Origin: Panonychus citri | Taxonomy: Eukaryota > Arthropoda > Arachnida > Trombidiformes > Tetranychidae | NCBI RefSeq assembly: GCF_014898815.1 | Contig: NW_026515497.1 | Span: forward strand, 434,001 to 498,000 | Length of the DNA: 64,000 nucleotides | Reading direction: 5' to 3' | In this document: piece after piece, positions 1-10,115 of the stretch | Numbering within the stretch: the stretch's first letter is position 1 | How the letters are laid out: every line of letters begins with the position of its first letter | The notes under the pieces: generated by a model | The model's database searches: none | Seen by the model: the letters and a program-made list of their open reading frames with translations, nothing else | What the model was told of the DNA's origin: nothing | Program-made: the position numbers and the translations under genes

Positions 1-1608
1 TTGATCATGATTAGCATGAAGTGTAAAAGTTTTTTTTTCCTATTTCAATTGGTTTAATTAATTACAATTACATAGACCTGTATTCATTAAATTAAGAGGT
101 GTAACTATTATTATTATTATCATCATTATTATTGTCATGGTTGGAGTGACACTTAATCATTATTAGTGTTTGGAGTAATTAATGTTTAATCATTGGTAAT
201 TTGTAGTTTAATTGTTAATGATATGAGAAAATTAATGTTTAACTTTATTTTTTGACTAGTGTATTGTTGTTAATCATGATAATGATTAAGTTAATTGTGT
301 GTCCAATTGAAATGACAAAAGTTCATGGTGGATGGTGGGAGGTGGGGTGGAAATCAAGGTGGGACAAAAAGGTAATTCAGATTCTGATATTATTATTCAA
401 CAATTAAGGTAATTCATGATTTCTCATCATCATCTTAATCATTATCTTCAACTAACAGTTGATCCTCATCAATCAGGATAATGAATATTGTATTTATAAG
501 TTTGAATGAGAAACAATTAATCATTTTTTTTTTGTTACGAGGAGTAAATTGTCAGAATTACTTTTGATTAGAATTGAGAAGAAGAAAAAAATTTTCCTTA
601 ATCATTTTGTGCACTTACAAACAATTAACTGTACAATTAACATGATTCTTCATGATGTGCTGACGTGTTACCTTGTAATTGAACAATTTTATCCCTTCCA
701 CTTAATTATTAACTCAATCTATTATAATTAACATCTATTATCACACTTAAGATGATTGTTAATTGTTGATGTTTGTTTTGCTTTTTTCTTGCTTTAAATA
801 ATCATTAAATTGTTACACTCTCAGTAAATTAAATTGTTTAGATTGAGATTTAATTTTCTTCAAACGGTAAAACCTTTTTGTAAATGGTTAATCATTCATT
901 TTAAATTGTTGTTAACCACTTTCCAAATGATTAACTTGTCATTAAATTTTCATTTGATTACCATAGATAATCAGGTTGATCAATTGATTTAACACAACAA
1001 TTAACTTTGTATCATCAATGATTGTTAATTTTTCTTCATTATTTTCACCTGATAAACAAAACAAACGTGACTTTTACAACTAAATTGATAAATTTTCTTA
1101 CAATTAAAATCAAAACTCATGATTTAATAACAATTAACTTTTAATCAATCAAAATGAAACTTTTTTTTCTTGATTGTTTGATTTGTTCATATGATTGAAT
1201 CATTTTCATTAATTGTTACAATAATAATACATTTTAATTAATCTCATTCATCTCCCCCATCCAATCAATTTAGATTCTTCATTTGATTTTAATTGTTTAG
1301 TTTTATGATTAATTAATTGAACTTTTTTCTTTCATCTTTTTCGTAATTTAATTTCTTGAGGAAACTTTTTTTTCCAAAGAAATGACAAGTTTAAATTAAC
1401 CGCTTTTCGTTTGGCGATTTTCCTGCCATCTGTTTTTCACTTTTACTACTAACAGTTTTGTCTTTTTCAAGGTCGGTCGAATCAGCTGAACTCGGTTGCT
1501 GATCAATTGTAATTGTTTTTTAATTAACTAATTGTTAACCTTTTTTTTTTAATTTAAATTGTTTTCTGTTGTTCATTGAGTTTAAGTTTAACTTAACAAG
1601 AAGTAACC
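1..1608. other. Intergenic/5' flank of PDHA1, no gene seen
   Basis: AT-rich DNA dominated by short A/T runs and repeated TTAATTG/CAATTAAC-like words. The only open frame, at 549-731, begins at a non-ATG codon and has no recognisable domain, so I treat it as chance. The last 150 bases before the PDHA1 start presumably hold its promoter and 5' UTR, but I see no clear TATA box. Confidence 0.6.
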
Positions 1609-2999
1609 ATGTTAAATATTTCGAGCAATTTTCTTAGTCGATCTCTTTCCTCGGTAAGTTGAATTGTTTTTCTTTCAACAATTTAACCTTTGATTTTGTT
1701 TTCTATTTTGATTACATTTGGTTTTTAATTTATTCCTTTTTGTTTTGTTTTTCTTTGTGTTTTGTAGGCTAATTTTCAAATGTGTATTCGATTGTTATCC
1801 AATGAAGCCTCTTTCCAAACAAAACCTTACAAATTGCATAAAATGGATGAAGGTCCAAGTACAGAGGTTACAGTTACTCGAGATGATGCTTTGAGTTTAT
1901 ATAAGCAGATGATGTTTATCCGTCGTATGGAAGCCGCTGCAAATACTTTATACAAAGAGAAAGCCATTAGAGGTTTCTGTCATTTATATTCTGGTCAAGA
2001 AGCTGTTGCCGTTGGAATGGAAAATGCCATTCTTAAAGAGGATTCAGTGATCACTGCTTATCGAGCCCATGGTTGGACTCTTGTTCGTGGTGTAGCACCA
2101 AGTGCTATTCTTACAGAATTGACCGGTCGTAAATCTGGTTGTGCTCGAGGTAACACTCAACATTATTGGCATATTTCTCTCTCTCTCTCTCTCTCTAGTA
2201 CCTCATATCTAATTCTTTGTTTCTTTTTTCTTGCGCCACAATAGGTAAAGGAGGTTCTATGCATATGTACAATTTTAATTTCTTTGGTGGTAATGGTATT
2301 GTTGGAGCTCAAGTACCATTAGGAGCTGGTATTGCTTTCGCCCATAAATATAAAAACAATGGTAATCTCTGTTTAACCTTATATGGTGATGGAGCTGCTA
2401 ACCAAGGCCAAGTATTCGAGGCCTACAATATGGCCAAACTCTGGAATTTACCTTGCATTTTTATCTGTGAAAATAATGGTTATGGTATGGGAACATCAGC
2501 TGATCGAGCTGCAGCATCAACTGAATACTTTTCCCGTGGAGATTATGTTCCCGGTTTATGGGTTGATGGTATGGATGTTTTAGCCGTTCGAGAGGCGACC
2601 CGATTCCTTGCCGAAGCTTGTAGACAAGGTAAAGGTCCGTTTGTCGTTGAAGCGACAACTTATCGTTATCATGGTCACAGTATGTCCGATCCTGGAACAA
2701 GTTATCGTACTCGTGAGGAAATTCAAGAGGTTAGAACACAAAGAGATCCAATCACCTCGTTTAAGGATAAAATTTTGAACGCTGATCTTGTTACCAGTGA
2801 GGAATTAAAAGAAATTGATTTAGCAATTAAAAAGGAAGTCGATGATGCCAATAAATTAGCTAAAACCGATTCAGAGATCCCATTAGATGAACTTACCGCT
2901 GATGTTTATGTTCAATGTTACGAACCTTATATTAGAGGTACAACTCCGTTTACTCCTCTTCAACATAAACGAATATCAAATCCCGTTAATCTAAACTGA
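1609..2999 (+). CDS. PDHA1: Pyruvate dehydrogenase E1 component subunit alpha, mitochondrial
   Basis: Alpha subunit of the thiamine-diphosphate-dependent E1 enzyme, which decarboxylates pyruvate in the mitochondrial matrix and feeds acetyl-CoA to the TCA cycle. Coding exons are 1609-1653, 1768-2149 and 2245-2999; phases agree and give 393 residues, close to the usual 390. The first about 27 residues are Arg/Ser/Leu-rich with no acidic residue, as in a mitochondrial presequence. The ThDP-binding motif runs from GDGAANQG to ENNGYGMGT. The regulatory loop YRYHGHSMSDPGTSYRTREE holds the serines that are phosphorylated by PDH kinase in animals. The ATG at 1609 is chosen because exon 1 supplies the presequence and its donor fits the exon 2 frame. 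The 114- and 95-base introns are typical of this end of the window. The gene converges on TIMM29. Confidence 0.96.
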
Positions 3000-3149
3000 A
3001 TCATCTAATTGTAGAGATTTATTTAAACAATTAATATATTATATTATTGTTTTTCTCTCTCTGTCCCTTTCCTTATCCAACAACAAGAATCAAAAACAAT
3101 TTAAACTCTTCTTTTCCTCTTTTGGCTGGTTGAATATTTTAACGTTATA

Positions 3150-3155
3150 AATAAA
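3150..3155 (+). terminator. Candidate polyadenylation signal of PDHA1
   Basis: An AATAAA hexamer lies 150 bases after the PDHA1 stop and before the convergent TIMM29 gene. In AT-rich DNA this word can occur by chance; position is the only support. Confidence 0.4.
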
Positions 3156-3430
3156 TTGTAAAGTTTACCTTTGAGATTTACCAAAGGATAGACACAATTT
3201 AAAATTGTAATTCTAATATTGATTGAATCAACAATTATTACACTTTAATTTGTAGTTGTTTTAGACAATTTTAAATCATCACTTTGATTGAATGTTTTTA
3301 CTTGTTGATCTTGGTTTGTTTCTTCTTATGGCAATGATGATATAATTAAGAAAAAACAAGAAACAAGAGGAAATAATTAATCTACAGATATATTATGTTA
3401 ACTAAATTACAATGGAAAATGAAAATTAAA

Positions 3431-3940
3431 TCAACTCCATTCATCTGGATTAACATCATAATCAATCATTTTTCTATCCAATATCCTCCATCTTCCGGCG
3501 ATTCCAATATCAACCAGTCTTTCAGTTAATTGTTCAACGTAAGTTGGCTTAAGGAAATCACATTGATTAATATAAACAGCACAATCAGGATTAAGATCCA
3601 TTCGTAATAATAAACTAATCACTCCTAAATCAAGTCTCCTAAGTGTCCGTTCACCTTGACATTGATTAAGAAATGAGACAAATTGAGCTGATGATGGATT
3701 ACGAATATTATCACCAACAATCAATAAATCATTACGAGCAGTTACCAATTGATCAAGGTAACTTTGTTCACTAGGATTATTGTTAATTAAATAAATGAAA
3801 CCAGTTAATGTTGATAATTGGAATCCCGATTTAACCGGACTACCAATTAGACCATCTTTAATTTCAATTAGACTAGTTTTATATTGATTGTAACACAAGT
3901 TGATAAACTCGGTTACCTTTTTACCGAGACGGGAAAACAT
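3431..3940 (-). CDS. TIMM29: TIM29-like subunit of the mitochondrial TIM22 complex
   Basis: Single-exon gene of 169 residues. The C-terminal stretch LVDIGIAGRWRILDRKMIDY followed by DVNPDEW aligns by eye with the hallmark end of animal TIM29 (an LDVGFVGRWW...D.DINDDEF pattern). The central LRRLDLG...LL motif also matches. In animals TIM29 spans the inner membrane and supports insertion of carrier proteins by the TIM22 translocase. The segment around residues 38-52 is the likely membrane span, though it is only moderately hydrophobic. The start is the only ATG near the family's usual N-terminus. It is convergent with PDHA1. A strong CTCF-like motif lies about 115 bases upstream of the start. 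Identification is by recalled family pattern, not by a search. Confidence 0.85.
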   Translation of the reverse strand: MFSRLGKKVTEFINLCYNQYKTSLIEIKDGLIGSPVKSGFQLSTLTGFIYLINNNPSEQSYLDQLVTARNDLLIVGDNIRNPSSAQFVSFLNQCQGERTLRRLDLGVISLLLRMDLNPDCAVYINQCDFLKPTYVEQLTERLVDIGIAGRWRILDRKMIDYDVNPDEWS

Positions 3941-4055
3941 TTCAACATTAATTGATCAACCAACACAATTAACTAGAGCAAGAAAATTTAATCACAACAA
4001 AAACAATGAATGAAAAAATCTCTCTCAATGTTTACACATGTTAACAAATCTTCGT

Positions 4056-4074
4056 TAGTGGCGCCATCTGGTGG
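4056..4074 (-). promoter_or_regulatory. CTCF-type insulator motif upstream of TIMM29
   Basis: On the minus strand the bases read CCACCAGATGGCGCCACTA, an essentially perfect match to the conserved animal CTCF core (CCACCAGRKGGCGC). It lies between the TIMM29 start and a 1.3-kb gap. Binding is inferred from the motif only. Confidence 0.6.
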
Positions 4075-4079
4075 ATGGA

Positions 4080-5364
4080 AAAGAAAACTTATCGAAATTA
4101 ATTCTCAGATTTTTACTGGAAAATGATGAAATTTGTTGATCACAATTAACATTAATTAATGGCTAACTTTAGTGGAAAATGAAAAGATTTGTAATAATCA
4201 TGATTAGTATATAATCTTTTTCAATGGAAATGTTAATTGAAACAAATTACATTCTGTTGACTGAGTATAAGAGTTAATCATTAGAGTTAACAATTGATTG
4301 TGATAAATTATAAATTGTTGGACTACAATTAGATGATCAATTGTTTGTGGTTCAATTATTGTAACTCAATGAATTGAATTTTGATCCATTTTGATAAATT
4401 AACAGAGAAGATAGATTTTTGTGTGTTCAACAATTAGATTCAAACAACAAGAGTAAATTTAATTATCTGTTGGTAATTAAAGTGAGAGATAATTTAACAA
4501 TATAATAGCTAATTTGATTAGTGCGATACATTAATTTTGCTTAGCAATCAGTTAGTGGTATTTACATATTGCTTATTGAAAAAAAAAATTGTTAATTGTG
4601 ATTATAAAGCAATGAAATGAATAGTGTTAACATCAAAATTGGAAAAGTTAAATCAGCATGAAATTTAATCAACACGGTGATTTACAATTAACACCCTGTC
4701 AATTTGAAGGCTCCTGACAACTGAATTTTGTTAATTGTTACTCAATATACTTGAATGTCTATTGTGATGATGATGATGACAATTGATAAGATTTCACTCA
4801 TTTTAATGAATGGATGTGTAGTAATTTGGTCATATTTAATTCACTGGAATCACTTTGCTCATGGTAATTGTTGATGATTACAATGTTCACTTGTTCCCAA
4901 TGGTTAATTGTGAGATTTTGACATGCATAATGTGATCCAATAGTTGCTTGATTAATGTTAATTAAGGTCAATGTTAAATCTGCTTCTTTGGTTATTGTTT
5001 TGGATCATAAGTCAATCATCAAATCCCCGAATCGTATCAATGTGTCCGTGCGTGTATATTAATAGATTTAATCACAGAGATTTTAGCTATGAAAGGAATA
5101 ATCAAATTAGAATCAGATTAGAATTGTAATTAAGATAATAACTGAGAAGAAAATTGAAAGAAAATCTTACCTAAGGAACATGAAAGTAAATTATTCTCAC
5201 TAAATATTTAGTAGTAGGTTTTGTTGCTGTTTGGATTTAGTGTTATATCACCAGGACGATGTTAATTGTTGTTAAATTGCACCTTGAATATATATAATTT
5301 TGGCACCATCAAGGTTTGTACTAGAGATTTATAATACTTTGGATATTTGGGGAAGCAAAAACAA
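4080..5364. other. Intergenic, no gene seen
   Basis: About 1.3 kb of AT-rich DNA between TIMM29 and the 3' end of the cytochrome b5-domain gene. The right part (5262-5447 on the minus strand) is open only as a shadow of that gene. I see no domain, RNA gene or long repeat. Confidence 0.55.
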
Positions 5365-5811
5365 TCAAGATGATTTGGTCGTGGATGAAGATGAAGATGA
5401 TTGGGAACTACTTTTAACAGGCTTAGGCACTGGTGCTCTTTTGGCATGGGTACCAGGCTTTAATTTACCAACGTAACATTTGGATAACATCCCATGGTAA
5501 TTAACCCAAGCATGGATGTTATTGAATAGTTCAGTTGCATCTCTACCTGCTCCTTGGACTAACTGATCAGCTCCACCAGGATGAAATTCAAGATACGGTG
5601 TAACATTATAAACCTTTCGGTCTAAACATATCCAACAATCATCATAATTATCATGTTTCTCCAATTCTTCAACGGTTACTTCAGGCATGGAACCAGCGGT
5701 TCCTGAGAGATCCTTATTACCAGCACCTAATTTGATCCAATCCATGAGAGAGTGTCCTGGCTTAAGAACAACCCGTTTAGATGATTTACCAGAATTTCGG
5801 TCATTTGACAT
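5365..5811 (-). CDS. Cytochrome b5-domain protein, like the N-terminus of NCB5OR/CYB5R4
   Basis: A 148-residue heme-binding protein. Residues about 15-30 (VVLKPGHSLMDWIKLG) are the lead-in typical of cytochrome b5 reductase 4. The b5 fold follows, with DDCWICLDRKVYNVTPYLEFHPGG giving the first axial His and IHAWVNYH near residue 100 giving the second. The C-terminus is a Pro/Lys linker and a Ser-rich tail ending at a clear TGA. No CS domain or FAD/NADH reductase domain follows, so this is either a stand-alone electron carrier or a gene that lost its reductase half. A likely 5' UTR intron runs 5825-5957 on the minus strand, with a TTTTAG acceptor 13 bases before the ATG and a CAG/GTAA donor. 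No membrane anchor is visible, so a soluble protein is expected. Confidence 0.85.
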   Translation of the reverse strand: MSNDRNSGKSSKRVVLKPGHSLMDWIKLGAGNKDLSGTAGSMPEVTVEELEKHDNYDDCWICLDRKVYNVTPYLEFHPGGADQLVQGAGRDATELFNNIHAWVNYHGMLSKCYVGKLKPGTHAKRAPVPKPVKSSSQSSSSSSTTKSS

Positions 5812-5957
5812 GATGATGGAAATGCTAAAAGAAAAGGAAAAAAAATAATATCATTAGAAAGAAAATCCTAAGGAAACAGTTACGAGTTCTCAAGGTAATG
5901 GCTGACAATTTTTTCGTGTTTTTGGTTTGAGAGAACAATTAATTAGATTGAATTTAC

Positions 5958-6547
5958 CTGATGGATTGAATGAGGAATCGAATATAAATCACAATTTAAA
6001 AAAAAACGAACGATGATTAGTGTTGGTTAAAGATTTTAGATGTTACTTCTTTGTTGTGTTTCTTTCAAATGATAATAAGGTTGCGATCAGCTGATGATCA
6101 CTCTCAATAACATCAACCTTTCATTTCAATTGAATTTCCATGAGAATGAAATTCTAACAGTCATTAGTTAACTAACCATGATTCCTATTGAAATTCAAGG
6201 TCAAATATTGTATTCACATTGAATTTCAACAGTATTAAGGTTGTAATTTTTTTCTCATTGTTTATTGTTCGTGTGTCTCTTTACAATAATCAACAATATT
6301 TGAGAAAAATACTGAATAGTTCAGGTAATTATACAGATATTGTTGTGACAATTAAGACACGAAAAAAGAATGAAGCTTTTTTTTCTGTAAATTAGAATAA
6401 CAATTAGTTGATTGAAGTGAAAGTAAAATCAACTAGTTGGCAGTACAGTGAAATCGCCATTAAATTGTTTGACCAGAACGTGATGAGAACAATTAACTTG
6501 ATAGTAGTTTTTAGTGATTCCAATGAAATTGAATATGGATTAAGTTT
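5958..6547. other. Intergenic between the b5-domain gene and GPN2
   Basis: Holds the probable 5' UTR/promoter of the b5-domain gene at the left and the 3' flank of GPN2 at the right. The plus-strand open frame at 6408-6614 starts at a non-ATG codon and overlaps the GPN2 3' end; it is not believed to be a gene. Confidence 0.5.
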
Positions 6548-7618
6548 TCAAGAAGAATTGCCAATATCTTCTGAATTGATTAATCTCTCACGAATTGTCA
6601 TGTATTTGGCATAATCAAATTCCGCTTTTTGAGTTGATTCGTAAATTTCTTGTACCTTTTCCTCTGTTTCAATGTCCATCAGAAAATGACCATTGGCTTT
6701 GTCAATTAGCCTCATCACTTTGACCATTGTTTTCGGATCGTTAATGTCGAGAGGTACAAATGATACCAGACCATAACTTTCGATAACATCGGCAATTGAT
6801 TGGCTAAGTTTCTTGTGTTTCTCTAAAAATGGATCATCAATCATTTGATCAATTAAATATTTCAGATCCATAACTTCACAATAATAGTCAATATTAAATC
6901 GTATTGGTCCAAATTTCTCAATTAAATCAACTTTGGATAAAATATTAACATGAGGTAACTCCAAGTGTAACATGGTCGCCAATGAATTAAGAAGAGCTGA
7001 GATGAATTTACCAGGATCGTTGGCATAATAAGAATCAACCAAATTAACAGAAGTTAATCTTAAATCAAAACCATTAACAATTCGTCTTGTTAAATTGGTG
7101 ATTATATTTTTTAGGCTCTTATTGTGAACATAAAGTTCAACTTGACCTGGAGAATCAAATATGAGATATGGATAAGATGGTTTATCACTTGTATTTCCAT
7201 CGGAATCATTGAAGCAAATTTGACGAATCCGATCAATTAACCAATCTAAATTAGTCTCCAAATACTCAATACAATAAATTAAACCTCCATTTGGTCCCAA
7301 GTTACATTCTTTCATTGATTGTTCCAGAGAAATCAATTGGGTAACATCAATGTCAGGCTTGTATGGAAGTGATACATCATTACCTGGATCTAGAAGAAGA
7401 AAAGAATTAGAAAATTGTCACATTAATTGTAATCAAAATTTAAACAAAGGGAAACAATTTAACTTATTCTCACCTAAATTTACAATGAAAGTCTTACGGC
7501 CAAGTTTATTAAGAAACTTATGAATCGTTGAACAATAGGTTGTTTTCCCTGAGCCAGGTGGACCTACGACAATCTGACCGAAAATAACTTTATCACTATT
7601 TAAAGAATCACCCATCAT
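6548..7618 (-). CDS. GPN2: GPN-loop GTPase 2
   Basis: Member of the GPN family of dimeric GTPases, which in eukaryotes help assemble and import RNA polymerase II and III. Coding exons on the minus strand are 7618-7474 and 7389-6548, with an 84-base intron and phase 1 junction, giving 328 residues (about 310 is usual). Visible motifs are the P-loop GPPGSGKT at 19-26, VNLDPGND just after the splice junction, the family-defining Gly-Pro-Asn within LGPNGGLIYCIEYLE at 80-82, the G3 motif DSPGQVEL and the G4-like LSKVDL. The gene looks intact. Its promoter, exon 1, intron and the first 67 bases of exon 2 (7323-7618 plus the upstream flank to 7831) are repeated exactly and inverted at 9607-10115. 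Confidence 0.95.
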
Positions 7619-7831
7619 GAATTTAAGTTTTAATCGTTTAATTAGACTTAAAACTTAATTAAGTTGCAAAAGTAAACAATTTATTTTGATTTTCAAAACG
7701 AAAACAACCCAAAGCTATAAACTGCGCATGCGCGTGAATTTATCTTAACTCGTACGTTGATAGATGGCGACGTTTCCATTACACAGGGCAACTTCATTTT
7801 ACGCAGATTTTAGTTATAAGTCAAGAACCGG
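7323..7831 (-). repeat. Left arm of a perfect 509-bp inverted repeat
   Basis: Every base read here matches the reverse complement of 9607-10115, with no gap or substitution noticed. The arm covers the start of GPN2 exon 2, its intron, exon 1, 5' UTR and about 210 bases upstream. The match stops sharply at both ends: inside GPN2 exon 2 at 7323, and at the CCGG at 7828-7831. Identity through intron and flank means a very recent duplication, gene conversion, or an assembly fold-back. Confidence 0.95.
7723..7734. promoter_or_regulatory. Palindromic NRF-1-type site in the GPN2 promoter
   Basis: TGCGCATGCGCG is the palindromic core bound by nuclear respiratory factor 1 in animals. It lies about 105 bases upstream of the GPN2 ATG in otherwise CpG-poor DNA. 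The inverted arm carries the same site at 9704-9715. Confidence 0.55.
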
Positions 7832-8605
7832 TGGGATTAGAAGATCAGACCTCGTCCGGAGTGTGTACTACAGACATATTTCAGAATTGAAGGACTTTGC
7901 ATAAAAAGTTTCAGGATCATTGAGGCCATTTAACGATAGATTGAAATTTAGAGGTAATTCAAAGGTTTTTATGAAAAACAGCATAAAAAATTGCCTCTAT
8001 TAGTAGCAGTATTAAAGTCAAACGTTGAAGTTTATATTAGGTAAGACTCTAGAACAAGACCCCTGGAATATCGACTTTAAATTTCTTGTGAATAATCTTG
8101 TCACACATAGTAATGCACATGTTGATGGAATTTTTGAGGAAACTTCTGTGAGCAGAGCTACAGCGCGACAAAAGTCGATTTTTACATAGAGCTCTATGGG
8201 AAAATAATAAGTTTTGTTATAACACTATTATTGCTTTTAGCTAAGCCATTTTCAGCCTGTATGTACATCATAGTACCAAGTATCTATGACCGAAATTTCA
8301 GTCCAATCGGCATATCCGTTTGGTACTTGTGACCGATTGAAAATAGGTTTAAACGGGTTTTAGCATATAACTCATGAACTAGTATGAACTATAGCACTAT
8401 ATCACATGTGGAACATGTTCAAGGTCATACCTAAATGTCAAGGTCATTTGTTAATCAATGGTTAGTATTGATGTGAACGGCTATTCTAATGATAAAAATA
8501 ATTGATAGAGGCAGCACATGTTAGCATTTAGATTTGAGGGAGCGAGATGAGGGAGCCTAAATTGAACCTATTATGTTGACAATATTTTTGAATTCTATTT
8601 ATTTG
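7832..8605. mobile_element. Non-coding left part of the Merlin-bearing insert
   Basis: DNA between the left arm and the transposase gene. It differs from the host background: it lacks the host's TTAATTG-type words and has phrases such as AATTTCAGTCCAATCGG and several AGGTCA-like words (8417-8450) of a kind seen in repeated elements. TGCCTCTAT near 7995 and ATAGAGGCA near 8505 form a short inverted pair. I read this as the 5' non-coding part of the transposon, or of a second element nested with it. No long coding frame is present. Confidence 0.45.
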
Positions 8606-8815
8606 ATTCTCGTTCTTTCTCTCGTTCACATCTCTTTTCTCGCTCTCATTTTCGCTCTCATTCTCGCTCTCATTTTCACTCTCATTCTCACTCTTGCTCT
8701 TGTTCTCTCTCTCTTTCTTACTCTTATTCTTATTCTCATTCTCATTTTCTCTTTCTCTTTCTTTTTCATCTCCATCTCCATCTTTCTTTTTCTTTTCTTT
8801 TTCCTTCATCATCAT
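8606..8815. repeat. Pyrimidine-rich minisatellite before the transposase
   Basis: About 210 bases of imperfect repeats of CTCTCATTCT/CTCGCTCTCATT, nearly pure C/T with interspersed A. It makes both strands open over this stretch, so the Leu/Phe/Ser-rich frame on the plus strand and the Glu/Lys/Asn-rich frame on the minus strand are artefacts of composition. Confidence 0.8.
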
Positions 8816-8816
8816 T

Positions 8817-9617
8817 ATGGATGGTGTGTGGAGCCATGCTAGGCTGGAGAGGGAGGTATGCAGAAGCAGGGAGACGGCCATTGAATGGGCACAACAACAA
8901 GGTCTCCTGCGTTCTGCATACTCCTGTGGTCAGCACCGGTGCCCGATGACCTGGGAGGTCGATCGTGGTCCTGTTGGCACGTTTCGTTGCCCGAAGCATG
9001 GGAAGCATTCGGAATCCAGGCCAGAATCACGGAGTGCGTCCTACAAATCAGCCTTCGAAGGGTTGAAAATTGATATTGAGGACGCACTTCGATTGATGTA
9101 CACCTGGTGCACGGATGTGGACTATGATTCGGCGCGTGCTGAAGCCGGTGTGTCTACTCAAACAGTGGCTGATTGGTTCAGGCTGTTTCGAGAGACCGTG
9201 ACATTTACCTTTCTTCAGGATGAATTAAGGCGGGGGAAAATCGGTGGTACTGGACAGGTGGTACAGATAGACGAGGCCAAATTTGGTCGACGTAAGTACC
9301 ACCGAGGTCGGACCATCGACGGGCATTGGGTGTTGGGCATGATCCAGGACGGGTCTGAGGACCTACGTCTTGTGATATGTCCTGGAAATAGCCGCTCATC
9401 TAAGACCCTTACCCCGATAATAGAAGATCACGTGGCCGTGGGTACGTTGATTAGGACTGACGGGTGGAAGGCTTACAGGGAGCTCAAGTCCCGAGGTTAT
9501 AAGCACCAGACTGTAAATCATTCAAAGAACTTTGTTGATCCAGTAACTGGTGCTCATACCCAGAGGATTGAGGCTTCCTGGCGGCCCCTCTTTCGCGGCC
9601 CCTCAGCCGGTTCTTGA
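8817..9617 (+). CDS. Merlin/IS1595 (ISXO2-like) DDE transposase, C-terminally truncated
   Basis: Cut-and-paste transposase related to bacterial IS1595/IS1016 and the eukaryotic Merlin superfamily; 266 residues from the ATG at 8817. Residues about 36-62 hold Cys and His residues of a degenerate zinc ribbon (SCGQHRCP, FRCPKHGKH), and 108-125 look like a helix-turn-helix. The catalytic core has D152 in VVQIDEAKFGRRKYHRG, D215 in RTDGWKAY, the hallmark VNHSKNFVDPVTGAHTQ and E253 in IEASWR. The frame then reads a short unrelated tail and stops. The family normally continues for about 50 residues after the Glu, so the C-terminus and right terminal repeat are missing. The break sits at the inverted-arm junction (9606/9607), and the arm supplies the stop. 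The coding DNA is clearly richer in G+C than the neighbouring genes, which suggests transfer. Probably inactive. Confidence 0.88.
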   Translation: MDGVWSHARLEREVCRSRETAIEWAQQQGLLRSAYSCGQHRCPMTWEVDRGPVGTFRCPKHGKHSESRPESRSASYKSAFEGLKIDIEDALRLMYTWCTDVDYDSARAEAGVSTQTVADWFRLFRETVTFTFLQDELRRGKIGGTGQVVQIDEAKFGRRKYHRGRTIDGHWVLGMIQDGSEDLRLVICPGNSRSSKTLTPIIEDHVAVGTLIRTDGWKAYRELKSRGYKHQTVNHSKNFVDPVTGAHTQRIEASWRPLFRGPSAGS

Positions 9618-10115
9618 CTTATAACTAAAATCTGCGTAAAATGAAGTTGCCCTGTGTAATGGAAACGTCGCCATCTATCAACGTACGAGTTAAGATAAAT
9701 TCACGCGCATGCGCAGTTTATAGCTTTGGGTTGTTTTCGTTTTGAAAATCAAAATAAATTGTTTACTTTTGCAACTTAATTAAGTTTTAAGTCTAATTAA
9801 ACGATTAAAACTTAAATTCATGATGGGTGATTCTTTAAATAGTGATAAAGTTATTTTCGGTCAGATTGTCGTAGGTCCACCTGGCTCAGGGAAAACAACC
9901 TATTGTTCAACGATTCATAAGTTTCTTAATAAACTTGGCCGTAAGACTTTCATTGTAAATTTAGGTGAGAATAAGTTAAATTGTTTCCCTTTGTTTAAAT
10001 TTTGATTACAATTAATGTGACAATTTTCTAATTCTTTTCTTCTTCTAGATCCAGGTAATGATGTATCACTTCCATACAAGCCTGACATTGATGTTACCCA
10101 ATTGATTTCTCTGGA
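9607..10115 (+). repeat. Right arm of the perfect 509-bp inverted repeat (GPN2 5' end)
   Basis: Exact reverse complement of 7323-7831. Here it puts a second GPN2 promoter, ATG, exon 1, intron and exon 2 start in plus orientation. The copy ends inside codon 71, after CTGGA; the next bases belong to the downstream gene. No target-site duplication is seen outside the two arms. Confidence 0.95.
9704..9715. promoter_or_regulatory. Duplicated NRF-1-type palindrome, now upstream of the chimeric gene
   Basis: CGCGCATGCGCA, the inverted copy of the GPN2 promoter site. It lies about 105 bases before the ATG at 9820 and would drive the downstream gene if the duplicated promoter is active. Confidence 0.5.

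Noticed and set aside
8528..8881. Minus-strand Glu/Lys/Asn-rich frame and plus-strand Leu/Phe-rich frame over 8573-8842
   Set aside because: Both arise from the CT-rich minisatellite at 8606-8815; no domain and no host-like codon pattern.
8817..9617. Transposase as bacterial contamination in the assembly
   Set aside because: It sits between two copies of host GPN2 DNA, and Merlin transposons with this core occur in animals; misassembly is not fully excluded and is listed with the inverted repeat.
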